Shown: positions 8,126 through 16,801, counted from the first letter of the stretch. The stretch is DNA of 64,000 nucleotides from an uncultured Clostridia bacterium (GCA_947166625.1 CAMVEX010000007.1:60794-124793), one strand, 5' to 3'. Notes: a model not told the origin generated them from the sequence alone. Made by a program: numbers and translations.

Positions 8126-8377
8126 ATGCCGAACATTATGCCTGTATCGGATTTGAGAAATTATAATGAGGTTTTACATCTTGTTTCCGAAAACGAGCCT
8201 GTTTTTCTTACCAAAAACGGGCGCGGCAAATATGCCATAGTAGATATTGATGAATATGAGAGGCTGATTCAAACCGTAAAGCTTCTTTCGGAGCTGAAAA
8301 AAGGAGAGCAAAGCGGAGTCGAAAAAGGCTGGCTCACAATGACCGACATTGAGAAGGAGTTAGGGCTCAATGAGTAA
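8126..8377 (+). CDS. Phd/YefM-family antitoxin
   Basis: 83 aa. The N-terminus M-P-V-S-D-L-R-N-Y-N-E, then F-L-T-K-N-G-R-G-K-Y-A-I-V-D-I-D-E-Y, is the Phd/YefM DNA-binding fold; the C-terminal part should wrap the toxin. The ATG at 8126 is chosen because AAAGGAG lies 8 bases upstream, whereas the in-frame GTG at 8117 overlaps that site. It overlaps the toxin gene by 8 bases, the usual translational coupling. These antitoxins usually repress their own promoter. Confidence 0.9.
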   Translation: MPNIMPVSDLRNYNEVLHLVSENEPVFLTKNGRGKYAIVDIDEYERLIQTVKLLSELKKGEQSGVEKGWLTMTDIEKELGLNE

Positions 8378-8678
8378 AAAAATCCTGTTTTCATACGAAG
8401 CGAAAGAGGATTTGATAAAAATAAAAAACTATATTGAAAGTGATTTGGAAAATCCGCTTGCGGCCGATAATGTGATAAGAGGAATACTCGATTGTGCAAA
8501 GCAGCTCGAGATTTTTCCGGAAAGCGGATCAAAACTTAATGAAAAAATAAAAGCAGAAACCGATTACCGTTACTTAATCAGCGGAAATTATATGATATTC
8601 TATACGATCGATTCTGACTTGATAAGGATTTCACGCATTATTTACGGTAAAAGAGATTATCCGCAACTGCTTTTGTAA
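8370..8678 (+). CDS. RelE/ParE-superfamily toxin
   Basis: 102 aa. It has the fold pattern of the family: N-terminal helices around EAKEDLIKIKNYIESDL, a KQLEIFPESGSKL segment, then strands Y-R-Y-L-I-S-G-N-Y-M-I-F-Y and L-I-R-I-S-R-I-I-Y-G-K-R-D-Y. The ending R-I-x-Y-G-(K/R)-R-D-Y is typical of ParE-like proteins, so a gyrase poison is somewhat more likely than an mRNA endonuclease; the family alone does not decide. It is paired with the Phd-type antitoxin gene at 8126. Confidence 0.9.
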   Translation: MSKKILFSYEAKEDLIKIKNYIESDLENPLAADNVIRGILDCAKQLEIFPESGSKLNEKIKAETDYRYLISGNYMIFYTIDSDLIRISRIIYGKRDYPQLLL

Positions 8679-8688
8679 TCCGTATAAA

Positions 8689-8719
8689 ACAACCTCCGGG
8701 TTTCAGGCCCGGAGGTTGT
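8689..8719. terminator. Terminator between the toxin gene and thrS
   Basis: Perfect 12-bp stem ACAACCTCCGGG/CCCGGAGGTTGT with a 7-base loop. The two flanking genes converge on it, so it probably serves both strands. Confidence 0.75.
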
Positions 8720-8724
8720 CTGCA

Positions 8725-10521
8725 TTATTTACTGAATCTCACTTTATTTTTAATCTCGTCTTTGACCTTGGCGATAAATTCATCGAGGGTCATTTCGGTC
8801 GTTTCGCCGGTGTCACGGCTTCTCACGCTGATAATTCCGCTCTCCGCCTCTTTTGCGCCGATTATCAGCATATAGGGAGCGCGGTCGATCTGCTGAGCCT
8901 CGCGGATCTTATAGCCGATCTTTTCGTTTCTGTCATCGAGCTGAACTCTGATATCCGCTTTGTTGATCGCTTCATATACTTCCGAAGCATAGTCGAGAGT
9001 TTTTTCCGAAACGGGAAGCACCTTGACCTGGAGCGGAGCGAGCCATACGGGGAATTTACCCTTGGTCTCCTCGATGATATATGCCATAAATCTGTCGAGC
9101 GAGCCGAGGATCGCGCGGTGAAGCACAACGGGCGTTTTTTCGCTCTGATCCTTATCAATATATTTGAGATCGAACTTCATCGGAAGGCAGAAGTCGAGCT
9201 GGCAGGTAGAAAGAGTGTATTCCGCGCCTACGGCGGGGGTAACGTTTACATCGAGCTTCGGCCCGTAAAAAGCGGCTTCGCCTATCTCCTCGGTAAAATC
9301 AAGGCCGAGATCGGTCATAACCTCGCGAAGAGCGCTCTCCGCTTTATCCCACATCTCATCATCCTGATGATATTTGACCTTATCCTCGGGATCACGCAGA
9401 GAGAGAACACAGCGGTAATTCGTAATGCCGAAATCCTTATAAACATCGCGGATAAGGGCTACGACCTTGGCGACCTCATCCTTTATCTGATCGGGAGTAA
9501 CAAAGAGATGAGCGTCATTCTGGCAGAAATGCCTGCCGCGCTCTATGCCTTTAAGAGTACCCGATGATTCAAATCTGAAATCGTGAGCGATCTCGCCGAT
9601 ACGGATGGGAAGTTCCTTATATGAATGGGGCTTATTTGCGTAGATCATCATGTGATGAGGGCAATTCATGGGGCGCAGCACGAAGCTTTCGCCCTCGACC
9701 TCCATAGGCGGGAACATATTCTCTTTATAATGATCCCAATGCCCCGAGGTCTTATAGAGCTGTACGGTACCTACGCAGGGGGTCATAACATGATGATAGC
9801 CGAGCTTGCGCTCTTTTTCTTTGATATAATTCTCAAGCTCCTGCCAGACGGTGTATCCTTTGGAAAGGAACATCGGCAGACCGCGTCCGACAAGCTCATC
9901 GGTCATAAACAGACCCATTTCTTTGCCTATCTTGCGGTGATCGCGCTGCTTTGCCTCCTCGACCTGCTTCTCATACTCGGCAAGTTCTTCCTGAGTGGCA
10001 AACGCCACGCCGTTGATACGGGTGAGCATTTTATTGCCCGAATCGTTTTTCCAATAAGCGCCGGACTGCTGAGTAATCTTGAAAGCCTTGAGAGCCTTGG
10101 TGTAGCAGACATGGGGGCCGACGCACATATCAATATAATCGCCCTGCTGATAGAAGGATATTACGGCATCCTCGTCAAGGTCGCCGATATGCTCCTCTTT
10201 GTATTTGGCGCCGCGGTCGTGCATAAGCTTGACCGCCTCATCTCTCGGGAGGATAAAGGGCTTGACCGGGATATTCTCTTTGACTATCTTTTTCATCTCT
10301 TTTTCGATAGCCGCAAGGTCTTCATCGGTCAGCTTTCTGTCGCCGAGATCGACATCATAATAAAAGCCTTTTTCCGTAGCCGGTCCGTAAGCGAAATCTG
10401 CCTCGGGCCAAAGGCGCTGGATGGCCTGAGCCATACAGTGAGCCGTTGAGTGACGCAATACATGCTGAACCTCTTCGGGCGGACATTCTGCGACGGTACC
10501 GTCTCTGTAAATGATTTTCAT
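8725..10521 (-). CDS. thrS: Threonyl-tRNA synthetase, lacking most of the TGS domain
   Basis: 598 aa, about 40 shorter than typical bacterial ThrRS. Only some 15 residues precede the editing domain, so the N-terminal TGS domain is missing. The editing site has H-S-T-A-H (H24, H28) and D-M-C-V-G-P-H. The class II catalytic core has the zinc ligands Cys (RPMNCPHH), His (NDAHLF) and His (VVLHRAI). The anticodon-binding domain closes the protein. Expression is controlled by the T-box leader directly upstream, whose specifier reads ACC. The start ATG follows AAGGAG. Confidence 0.95.
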   Translation of the reverse strand: MKIIYRDGTVAECPPEEVQHVLRHSTAHCMAQAIQRLWPEADFAYGPATEKGFYYDVDLGDRKLTDEDLAAIEKEMKKIVKENIPVKPFILPRDEAVKLMHDRGAKYKEEHIGDLDEDAVISFYQQGDYIDMCVGPHVCYTKALKAFKITQQSGAYWKNDSGNKMLTRINGVAFATQEELAEYEKQVEEAKQRDHRKIGKEMGLFMTDELVGRGLPMFLSKGYTVWQELENYIKEKERKLGYHHVMTPCVGTVQLYKTSGHWDHYKENMFPPMEVEGESFVLRPMNCPHHMMIYANKPHSYKELPIRIGEIAHDFRFESSGTLKGIERGRHFCQNDAHLFVTPDQIKDEVAKVVALIRDVYKDFGITNYRCVLSLRDPEDKVKYHQDDEMWDKAESALREVMTDLGLDFTEEIGEAAFYGPKLDVNVTPAVGAEYTLSTCQLDFCLPMKFDLKYIDKDQSEKTPVVLHRAILGSLDRFMAYIIEETKGKFPVWLAPLQVKVLPVSEKTLDYASEVYEAINKADIRVQLDDRNEKIGYKIREAQQIDRAPYMLIIGAKEAESGIISVRSRDTGETTEMTLDEFIAKVKDEIKNKVRFSK

Positions 10522-10582
10522 ATAACTGACTCCTTATTCAGAGAATTGATTACTGCAACCGCTGTGAAAACTTAAAAATAAA

Positions 10583-10782
10583 AAGCGCCCCTGTATTACA
10601 AGGGTGCTTGGCACGGTTCCACCTTGATTTTAACTCGATGCCCTTAACGCGGGAAACGGCTCTGCTTGATTCGCAGGCGGCTCTGGAGCGGTCTCCCCCG
10701 CCGTAACACAACGCGCTTTCAGCCGAGGCGCGTCTCTCTGGGGTGTATCTGACGGATTCGTTCTCCTTCTCTGCCTTTAACG
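10583..10782 (-). promoter_or_regulatory. T-box riboswitch of thrS (Thr specifier ACC)
   Basis: The T-box sequence AGGUGGAACCGUGC lies at 10611-10624 (minus strand), just before the terminator stem AAGCACCCUUGU/ACAGGGGCGCUU (10583-10609) and its U-run. Upstream, CAGAGAG (about 10734-10740) with GGCUGAAAG is the conserved distal Stem I pair. On the 3' side of Stem I, GAGACCGCUCCAGAG places the codon ACC (10690-10692) in the specifier position, which matches threonine. Uncharged tRNA-Thr should stabilise the antiterminator. Confidence 0.9.
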
Positions 10783-10788
10783 CAATAT

Positions 10789-10817
10789 ATTATATATCCG
10801 CTTTTATTAAAAGTCAA
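10789..10817 (-). promoter_or_regulatory. Promoter of thrS
   Basis: Minus-strand TTGACT, 17 bases, TATAAT. Transcription would begin at about 10782 and enter the T-box. Confidence 0.8.
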
Positions 10818-10911
10818 ATATTTTATTCGGCAGCTTTACATTTTTCTGATAATTGCCGTTACCGGGATCAAAAATCGGGGATATTTTTGCAACTGAACGG
10901 CGAAAAAGAAA

Positions 10912-10931
10912 TCCGCCCCGTCGGGCGGAAA
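10912..10931 (-). terminator. Terminator of the small gene at 10947
   Basis: On the minus strand, TCCGCCC-GACG-GGGCGGA-type hairpin followed by TTTCTTTTT. Confidence 0.7.
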
Positions 10932-10946
10932 TCCGTAAAGAGCATA

Positions 10947-11177
10947 TTATTTGTTTGCAAGCCATTCCTCGGCTTTTTTTGCGCTGACGCACTTGATATC
11001 TTCCTTGGTATAGGGGGATTCTTCGCCGCCGTTGACATAGAGGAAGTAATAACCCTTTTCTGTTTTGTAAAGGGTCTCTTCATAGCCTGCGGGATCGCCG
11101 AAGGTGCCGTATGCGCACTTTTTGATGAGCTCTGATTTTTCGGTATCGTACTCTCTCTTGGAAATAATCTTTTTCAT
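10947..11177 (-). CDS. Small conserved-looking protein of unknown function
   Basis: 76 aa, no membrane segment. The N-terminal half is charged (MKKIISKREYDTEKSELIKK). The middle is aromatic-rich (YEETLYKTEKGYYFLYVNGG) and looks like a beta hairpin, and the end is helical (SAKKAEEWLANK). The start follows AGGAG, and a terminator lies 16 bases beyond the stop, so it is a single-gene unit. No family assigned. Confidence 0.65.
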   Translation of the reverse strand: MKKIISKREYDTEKSELIKKCAYGTFGDPAGYEETLYKTEKGYYFLYVNGGEESPYTKEDIKCVSAKKAEEWLANK

Positions 11178-11369
11178 ACAAATCTCCTGTCCTTTTAATT
11201 TTTACAGTATATGTTTATACCGAAGTATAAGATACAACATAGTTGTTAACAAACTATGAATTTTGCCGCTGTCATCCTTAAAATAAGACGGACAATATTG
11301 TTAAAATGTCTAAAAGAGCTATGACCGCGTATGCAATTTAACCAATTTATCTGTTAACGGATGATATGT

Positions 11370-11398
11370 TTGACTTCATTTTACCGATTTGGTAAAAT
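11370..11398 (+). promoter_or_regulatory. Promoter with an embedded palindromic operator
   Basis: TTGACT, 17 bases, TAAAAT. The dyad ATTTTACC-GATTT-GGTAAAAT (11378-11398) covers the spacer and the whole -10, the classic position for a repressor site. The next gene starts at 11420. The rest of the gap 11178-11419 is AT-rich with no other clear signal. Confidence 0.65.
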
Positions 11399-11419
11399 AG
11401 CGATGAAGGAGATGCTGCT

Positions 11420-12187
11420 ATGAGCAACGAAACTTTGAGATATGATGTGTATGAATACATAAAAAAGAAATACAAAGCGAAGCCGGAATACCCGTGGATG
11501 AGCGCACCCGACTACGCCGTATTCAGGCATGATGACAACAAAAAATGGTTTGCCCTGATAATGGATATATCAAAAGATAAGCTCGGCTTAAAATCCCGCG
11601 ATGTCACGGATATACTCAATATTAAGCTCGCAGACCCCCTGCTTATGGATTTGCTTTTGCGGGAGCCCGGCTTTTTCAGAGGCTATCACATGCATAAGGG
11701 AAACTGGCTTACCGTTTTGCTTGACGGCAGCGTGGATATTGAGAAGATAAGCTCTCTGCTTGATGAAAGCTTTACCGCCACAGCCTCAAAAGCAAAGAAG
11801 GCTGAAATCCGCGAAGCGAAGGAATGGATAATCCCCGCAAACCCGAAATATTATGATATAGCTCACGCATTTGATAATGAAGACACCATTGACTGGAAGC
11901 AGGGCAGCGGAATAAAAAAGGGCGACACGGTCTATATGTATGCCGGCGCGCCGATAAGCGCGATAATCTACGCCTGCAAGGTTACTCAGACAGATATTCC
12001 GTTTAATTTTTCAAACGGGAATCTCACGATCAACTCTCTCATGAGAATTAAGCTTCGCAAGCGCTTTGATCCAAAGAAATTCACCTTTGAAATTCTTAAA
12101 AAAGATTACGGCATTTTTGCTGTGAGAGGGCCGAGAGGAATACCCCATTCACTCAGCGAAAAGCTGAAGAAAACAAAAGGAATATGA
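11420..12187 (+). CDS. YjbR/MmcQ-like protein with a C-terminal EVE/PUA-like domain
   Basis: 255 aa. Residues 1-110 fit the MmcQ/YjbR fold: Y-P-W, then F-R-H-D-D-N-K-K-W-F-A-L-I-M, L-A-D-P and a closing G-Y-H-M-H-K-G-N-W-L-T-V-L-L-D-G. Residues 125-255 (EWIIPANPKYYDI, then GDTVYMYAGAPISAI) look like an EVE/PUA-like domain, which often binds modified bases. A nucleic-acid role is likely but unproven. The GAAGGAG ribosome site is good. A palindrome over its promoter suggests repression, possibly by its own product. Confidence 0.7.
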   Translation: MSNETLRYDVYEYIKKKYKAKPEYPWMSAPDYAVFRHDDNKKWFALIMDISKDKLGLKSRDVTDILNIKLADPLLMDLLLREPGFFRGYHMHKGNWLTVLLDGSVDIEKISSLLDESFTATASKAKKAEIREAKEWIIPANPKYYDIAHAFDNEDTIDWKQGSGIKKGDTVYMYAGAPISAIIYACKVTQTDIPFNFSNGNLTINSLMRIKLRKRFDPKKFTFEILKKDYGIFAVRGPRGIPHSLSEKLKKTKGI

Positions 12188-12194
12188 TATGAAA

Positions 12195-12220
12195 GAGGCA
12201 GGTGCAAATGCGCCTGCCTC
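12195..12220 (-). terminator. Terminator of the proBAC operon
   Basis: 11-bp stem GAGGCAGGCGC/GCACCTGCCTC (one G-U) with a 4-base loop between convergent genes; a short T-run (TTTC) follows on the minus strand. Confidence 0.6.
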
Positions 12221-12229
12221 AAAAAATTT

Positions 12230-13027
12230 TCACATATTTACGGTTTTATCATAGGATGCGCGGACCGCCTCTATGAGAGCCGCTCTGAATGATTTATTCT
12301 CAAGAGCGCGGACTCCCTCTATGGTAGTTCCTCCCGGGCTGCACACCGAATCCTTAAGCTCGGCGGGAATCTTTCCGCTTTTGAGCATCAGCTCAGCCGC
12401 TCCCGCCACCATCTGAGCGGTGTAAAGATAAGCTTTATCACGCGGCACTCCGATATCCACCTGACCGTCCGCAAGGGCCTCAATCATAAGATAGACCCAG
12501 GCGGGGCCGCACCCGGTAACCAGCGAATAGGCATCTATTTTTTCTTCTTCGACTCTGTCGAGCCTGCCGCTCGCGCCCATCACATCAATGAAATAATCAT
12601 ACTCCGCATTTGAAACGAGCTTGTTGGCGGCGCATAAAGTCATCGCCGCGCCGACACTTGCCGCGACATTCGGCATGATCCTTATCACGGGGCATCTCAC
12701 CCCCGACAGGCGCTCTATTTTTTCTATTTTTGTACCTGCCGCCATACTCACGAGAATGAATCGGTCATCCCTTGCGGAAAGCATACCGGTGATCTCGGAA
12801 AACATACTTTCCAATGCCTGCGGTTTGACGGCGATAAAAATATATTTGCTTTCATCTGCAACCTTGTGTATATCTCCGCAGGCGCATCCGAGAGCCGAGG
12901 CGAGCTTTTCCGCCCTGCCGCTGTCGGCATCGCATACTATAACATTTTCGCTCCCTGCCGAAGAACAGACCGCTTTTGCGAGAGCCGAGCCCATATTGCC
13001 CGAGCCGATAAAACCGAATTTATACAT
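12230..13027 (-). CDS. proC: Pyrroline-5-carboxylate reductase
   Basis: 265 aa, normal length. It catalyses the last step of proline synthesis, P5C to proline with NAD(P)H. The nucleotide-binding site is F-I-G-S-G-N-M-G-S-A-L-A at the N-terminus. The family's C-terminal signature is seen as V-C-S-P-G-G-T-T-I-E-G-V. It is third in a proB-proA-proC operon, and its ATG abuts the proA stop codon. Confidence 0.95.
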   Translation of the reverse strand: MYKFGFIGSGNMGSALAKAVCSSAGSENVIVCDADSGRAEKLASALGCACGDIHKVADESKYIFIAVKPQALESMFSEITGMLSARDDRFILVSMAAGTKIEKIERLSGVRCPVIRIMPNVAASVGAAMTLCAANKLVSNAEYDYFIDVMGASGRLDRVEEEKIDAYSLVTGCGPAWVYLMIEALADGQVDIGVPRDKAYLYTAQMVAGAAELMLKSGKIPAELKDSVCSPGGTTIEGVRALENKSFRAALIEAVRASYDKTVNM

Positions 13028-14272
13028 TTATCTCACCTGCCCGTTTCCTTTGATAACATAGTGATAGGTCATAAGCTCCTCAAGACCCATAGGGCCTCTG
13101 GCGTGCATTTTTTGTGTGGATATGCCCATCTCGCATCCGAGCCCGAATTCGCCGCCGTCCGTAAAACGGGTCGAAGCATTCACATATACCGCGGCGCTGT
13201 CTGTATTTGAAACAAAATACTCCGCCGCGCAATCATCATTTGTGACAATGGATTCGGAGTGACCCGTTGAATGGGCGGCTATATGGGCAACCGCTTCTCT
13301 GACACCCGATACGACCTTGACGGCGAGCTTATAATCGAGAAACTCGGTATCAAAACCGCTCTCCCCCGCACTCTCTCCGTCAATAAATTTCGCGGCTTTT
13401 TCATCAACCACAAAGCTGACCGGATGCTCTCTGCCGGCGGTCAGGCGCTCATAAAGCGCCGGTAAAAACTGCGGCGCGATCTCTTCATCGACCACGCAGA
13501 CTTCGCAGGCGTTGCATACGGAAGGCCTGGAGGTTTTGGCGTTATCGACTATTTTGAGCGCCGTTTGCAGATCGGCGGATTTTTCAACATAAATATGGCA
13601 TATTCCCGTGCCCGTTTCTATACAGGGAACGGTGGCATTCTCGGTAATTGCCTTTATAAGCCCTCTGCCGCCGCGGGGAATCAACAGATCTATCAGCCCC
13701 TTGGCGCGCATCATCTCATTCGCGCTCTCTCTGGATGTATCATCAACAAGCTGAATGACATCGGGATCGACGCCGCATTTTTCGAGCCCTCCGCGAAGAG
13801 CCCGGGTGATCGCGGCTGAGGTATTATGAGCCTCTTTGCCGCACCTGAGCACACAGACATTTGAGCTTTTGAAGCAAAGCACTGCCGCGTCGCTCGTGAC
13901 ATTCGGGCGGCTTTCGTAAATTATCCCTATAACTCCCATCGGCACGGCTGTTTTTTGGATCAGCAGGCCGTTCGGGCGGCGGGTCTCGCTGATGATCCTG
14001 CCGTTCGGATCAGGCAGAGCGGCAACCTCTCTCATCCCCTGAGCCATAGCGGCGACCCTCCCGCTGTCAAGAGTGAGACGGTCGATCATAACATCGGAAA
14101 TGCCGTCACGGTAAGCCGAAATATCCTTACTGTTTTCAGCCAAAATTTCATCGGTCGCTTCAACAAGGCATTGAGCCATAGTCTCAATGGCCTGATTTTT
14201 TTGCGCGGTGCTGAGCGGGCGCAGAGAATTCTTTGCGTCTGATGCTCTGCGGAGAATTTCAGAAGTAGTCAT
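13028..14272 (-). CDS. proA: Gamma-glutamyl phosphate reductase
   Basis: 414 aa. It reduces gamma-glutamyl phosphate to glutamate semialdehyde with NADPH. The aldehyde-dehydrogenase-fold active site is seen as R-P-S-V-C-N-A-C-E, where the first Cys is the catalytic one. The ATG at 14272 is preferred: the ribosome site AAAGGAAG lies just upstream and the start sits one base from the proB stop. An in-frame start farther upstream would overlap proB. The middle gene of proBAC. Confidence 0.95.
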   Translation of the reverse strand: MTTSEILRRASDAKNSLRPLSTAQKNQAIETMAQCLVEATDEILAENSKDISAYRDGISDVMIDRLTLDSGRVAAMAQGMREVAALPDPNGRIISETRRPNGLLIQKTAVPMGVIGIIYESRPNVTSDAAVLCFKSSNVCVLRCGKEAHNTSAAITRALRGGLEKCGVDPDVIQLVDDTSRESANEMMRAKGLIDLLIPRGGRGLIKAITENATVPCIETGTGICHIYVEKSADLQTALKIVDNAKTSRPSVCNACEVCVVDEEIAPQFLPALYERLTAGREHPVSFVVDEKAAKFIDGESAGESGFDTEFLDYKLAVKVVSGVREAVAHIAAHSTGHSESIVTNDDCAAEYFVSNTDSAAVYVNASTRFTDGGEFGLGCEMGISTQKMHARGPMGLEELMTYHYVIKGNGQVR

Positions 14273-14273
14273 A

Positions 14274-15044
14274 TTATCTTCCTTTTCCGAAAAATCTTGT
14301 GCCTGCGTTTTTACCTTCAACCACATCATAGAGCGATTCGGGTTTATTGCTGTTGAGAATAATCATATCTATTCCCTTTGAGGTAACGGTTTTGGCGGCG
14401 GTTATTTTGGTTTCCATGCCGCCGGTGCCCAAAGCCGTACCCTTGCCCTCAGCCATCTCTTCAATTTCGGGAGTGATCTCTCTGACCTCGTGAATGAGCC
14501 TTGCGTCCGGATGCTTTCTCGGATCGGAATCATAAAGCCCGTCTATATCGGAGAGGAGAATAAGCATATCCGCTCCGACGGAAACGGAGACGATGGCTCC
14601 GAGTGTATCATTATCGCCGATGGAAAACTCCTCGGTGGAAATGGTATCGTTTTCATTTATTATGGGGATCACGCCGTATTCAAGCAGACGGGTGAGGGTG
14701 TTTCGAAAGTTGTTATGATACTTCTCGTTTTCAATATCGGCGTAGGTAATGAGAAGCTGGGCGATATTGTGATTGAATTTTGAAAACTCCTGATCGTAAA
14801 TATACATCAGTTCACACTGCCCGGTAGCCGCAGCAGCCTGCTTGTCGATTATCTCCTCGGGCTTTTCGCTCATATTCAGCTTGCCGACGCCCATTGCTAT
14901 CGCGCCGCTTGAAACAAGAATGATTTCGTGACCCGCGTTTTTCAAATCTGAAAAAATCTTGCAGAGCTGCTCTACCCTTCTGATATTGATCCTGCCCGTT
15001 TCATAGGTCAGAGTCGAGGTGCCGATCTTGATTACGATTCGCAT
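14274..15044 (-). CDS. proB: Glutamate 5-kinase, short form without PUA domain
   Basis: 256 aa, the short class that lacks the C-terminal PUA domain (the long class is about 370 aa). It phosphorylates glutamate, the committed step of proline synthesis. Motifs are V-I-K-I-G-T-S-T-L-T at the N-terminus, S-S-G-A-I-A-M-G, N-E-N-D-T-I and G-T-G-G-M-E-T-K. It is first in the proBAC operon, behind GGAGG. Proline feedback inhibition is expected from the family. Confidence 0.95.
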   Translation of the reverse strand: MRIVIKIGTSTLTYETGRINIRRVEQLCKIFSDLKNAGHEIILVSSGAIAMGVGKLNMSEKPEEIIDKQAAAATGQCELMYIYDQEFSKFNHNIAQLLITYADIENEKYHNNFRNTLTRLLEYGVIPIINENDTISTEEFSIGDNDTLGAIVSVSVGADMLILLSDIDGLYDSDPRKHPDARLIHEVREITPEIEEMAEGKGTALGTGGMETKITAAKTVTSKGIDMIILNSNKPESLYDVVEGKNAGTRFFGKGR

Positions 15045-15085
15045 ATAAAACCTCCGGGGCTATCCGTAAATAAATTTTATAAAAA

Positions 15086-16111
15086 TTATTCCGCGTAATT
15101 GATCTCAAGAGCCGAATCCGAAGCGGTATCGGCGGTGAAGCTGCTCTCGCTGCAAACTACGTAAATATACTGACCTGCTTTGATATCAAGCTCTCCGTCG
15201 CCCGAAAGAGCGGGTTTCTCAGCCTGAACGAGATATCTTGCGCCGTCTTCAAACTTTTCGTCGAGAACGAATATCTGCCAGGTAGCATCGCCCGAAACAG
15301 CCTTGAAAGTATATTCCTCGGTAGCGTCACATTTCAGCTCGGTAACGCCCGCGTTATTGAAGCCGTCTTTTGCGGTAACGGTGTAAGGCTCGCTGTTGAT
15401 CACAAGAGGAGCGGCATCAAGCTCCGAATCGTCTTCATCCTCAACGGCGCCTTTAAATTTGAGAGTTTCAGTCCTTGCGGGATCATCCCAGGTGATGGTG
15501 CATTCATCCTCGCCGCTGAAAACGACCTTTGCCTTTGTTACATTATCGACGGAGCCCATGTGGAAGATATAGGAATCGCCGCTGATCTCATAATCGAAGG
15601 GAACGCCGGATTTCTCGGATTCGTATAAGCACTGCTTCATATCATCCGTAAAGGTGTAATATCCGACCTCTTCGCCGTCATCGACAACTGCCCATACGCC
15701 GGCTTTGAATGCTTTGGCGCCTTTGTATTTAAGTGTTTCAGTCCTTGCGGGGTCATCCCAGGTGATCGTGCATTCATCTTCGCCGCTGAAAACGACCTTT
15801 GCCTTCGTTACATTATCAACGGAGCCCATGTGGAAGATATAGGAATCGCCGCTGATCTCATAATCAAAGGGAACGCCGGATTTCTCGGTTTCGTATGAGC
15901 ACTGCTTCATATCGTCTGTGAAAGTGTAATATCCGATCTCTTCACCGTCTTTGACAACAGCCCATACGCCGGCTTTGAAAGCCTGAGCCTGAACGGTCAC
16001 TTCGCTCTGAGTTTCGGTGGGGTCGGTAGCGTTATCATCAGCCTTGCCGCCGCATGATGCGAAAGCGAACACAACTGCCAAAATCATAATAATTGCTGTA
16101 ATTTTTTTCAT
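15086..16111 (-). CDS. Lipoprotein with two near-identical 90-residue repeats
   Basis: 341 aa. The signal peptide ends in the lipobox A-F-A-S-C (Cys20), followed by an acidic Asp/Thr linker. Residues 44-133 and 134-222 are two almost identical copies that begin AFKAGVWAVV and end in P-A-R-T-E-T-L-K-(Y/F)-K-G-A. The rest (about 235-341) is a different beta-rich domain. It is exposed outside the membrane; function unknown. The start follows AGGAG. The near identity of the two copies at DNA level points to a recent duplication. Confidence 0.8.
   Translation of the reverse strand: MKKITAIIMILAVVFAFASCGGKADDNATDPTETQSEVTVQAQAFKAGVWAVVKDGEEIGYYTFTDDMKQCSYETEKSGVPFDYEISGDSYIFHMGSVDNVTKAKVVFSGEDECTITWDDPARTETLKYKGAKAFKAGVWAVVDDGEEVGYYTFTDDMKQCLYESEKSGVPFDYEISGDSYIFHMGSVDNVTKAKVVFSGEDECTITWDDPARTETLKFKGAVEDEDDSELDAAPLVINSEPYTVTAKDGFNNAGVTELKCDATEEYTFKAVSGDATWQIFVLDEKFEDGARYLVQAEKPALSGDGELDIKAGQYIYVVCSESSFTADTASDSALEINYAE
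15446..15712. repeat. Tandem repeat copy 2 inside the lipoprotein gene
   Basis: Encodes residues 134-222 and matches the copy at 15713-15982 with only scattered base changes, for example KDGEEI versus DDGEEV and QCSYETEK versus QCLYESEK. Confidence 0.85.
15713..15982. repeat. Tandem repeat copy 1 inside the lipoprotein gene
   Basis: 270 bp encoding residues 44-133, directly joined to copy 2. The unit keeps the reading frame, so loss or gain of a copy would leave the protein intact. Confidence 0.85.
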
Positions 16112-16136
16112 GATAGAGTCTCCTTTTTTTGCTCGG

Positions 16137-16790
16137 TTAAAGATTTGCTATTTCGATGGGCTGAGGCGCATCGTCGCCGGCGTTTCCGGATTCGGCTCTC
16201 CGTCTGTCTGCCGCGAGAAGGATCTCTCCGTCGCTGGTGACAAACACAAAGCAGATCTCTCCGGGTCTGATGTTTTCCTCATTGCCCGCTTTTCCCGTTT
16301 TTAAGCCGGGGAAAAAGGCGTCAATATACTGACCGCTCCTGAGCATTACGCTCGCTTTCATCCTGCCTGCATTTCCGTCTTTTCCCTTGATTACGGATAA
16401 TTCCCCCGCTTTGCCGAGGGTCACCGCAACAGGGTCTTTGAGGAAAAACATTACGGCATAAAAAAGCATGACCGTTAGAAATACAGCCGCAGGAATAAGC
16501 GAAGCGATACACCGAGAATCAAAACTGTTTCTCCTCGATCTGATTATCACGGTAAAAATCAGCGAAACGATGAGCAATACAGCTACGACTGCCTCTCTTT
16601 TGAGGAATGTTATCCTTTTTGAACTCAGATAAATCGCAAAGCCGCGGGATTTCTTGAATCTCATACTCTCCTGTCCGGAACAGCGGAAGGCTCTGAGATC
16701 CGGATGCTTTTTAATATCCTTAAGCAATATGAAAGCCGTAATCGCGACGCATATTAAGAGCGCCGCTGCCGCGATCAGCTTATTTCCCAT
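16137..16790 (-). CDS. Membrane protein of unknown function
   Basis: 217 aa. Hydrophobic segments lie at about residues 4-23, 66-85 and 98-117. The C-terminal soluble part (about 122-217) looks beta-rich (AVTLGKAGELSVIKG, EICFVFVTSDGEILLAADRRR). It sits between the iolC-like gene and the repeat lipoprotein on the same strand with short gaps. No family recognised. Confidence 0.65.
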   Translation of the reverse strand: MGNKLIAAAALLICVAITAFILLKDIKKHPDLRAFRCSGQESMRFKKSRGFAIYLSSKRITFLKREAVVAVLLIVSLIFTVIIRSRRNSFDSRCIASLIPAAVFLTVMLFYAVMFFLKDPVAVTLGKAGELSVIKGKDGNAGRMKASVMLRSGQYIDAFFPGLKTGKAGNEENIRPGEICFVFVTSDGEILLAADRRRAESGNAGDDAPQPIEIANL

Positions 16791-16801
16791 AAGATCACAC
16801 C

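Noticed and set aside
7843..8377. RHH gene as part of the toxin-antitoxin operon
   Set aside because: The toxin-antitoxin pair has its own promoter at 8073 and a complete Phd-type antitoxin.
8716..10449. Two long plus-strand frames opposite thrS
   Set aside because: thrS is unambiguous on the minus strand; these are shadows caused by codon bias.
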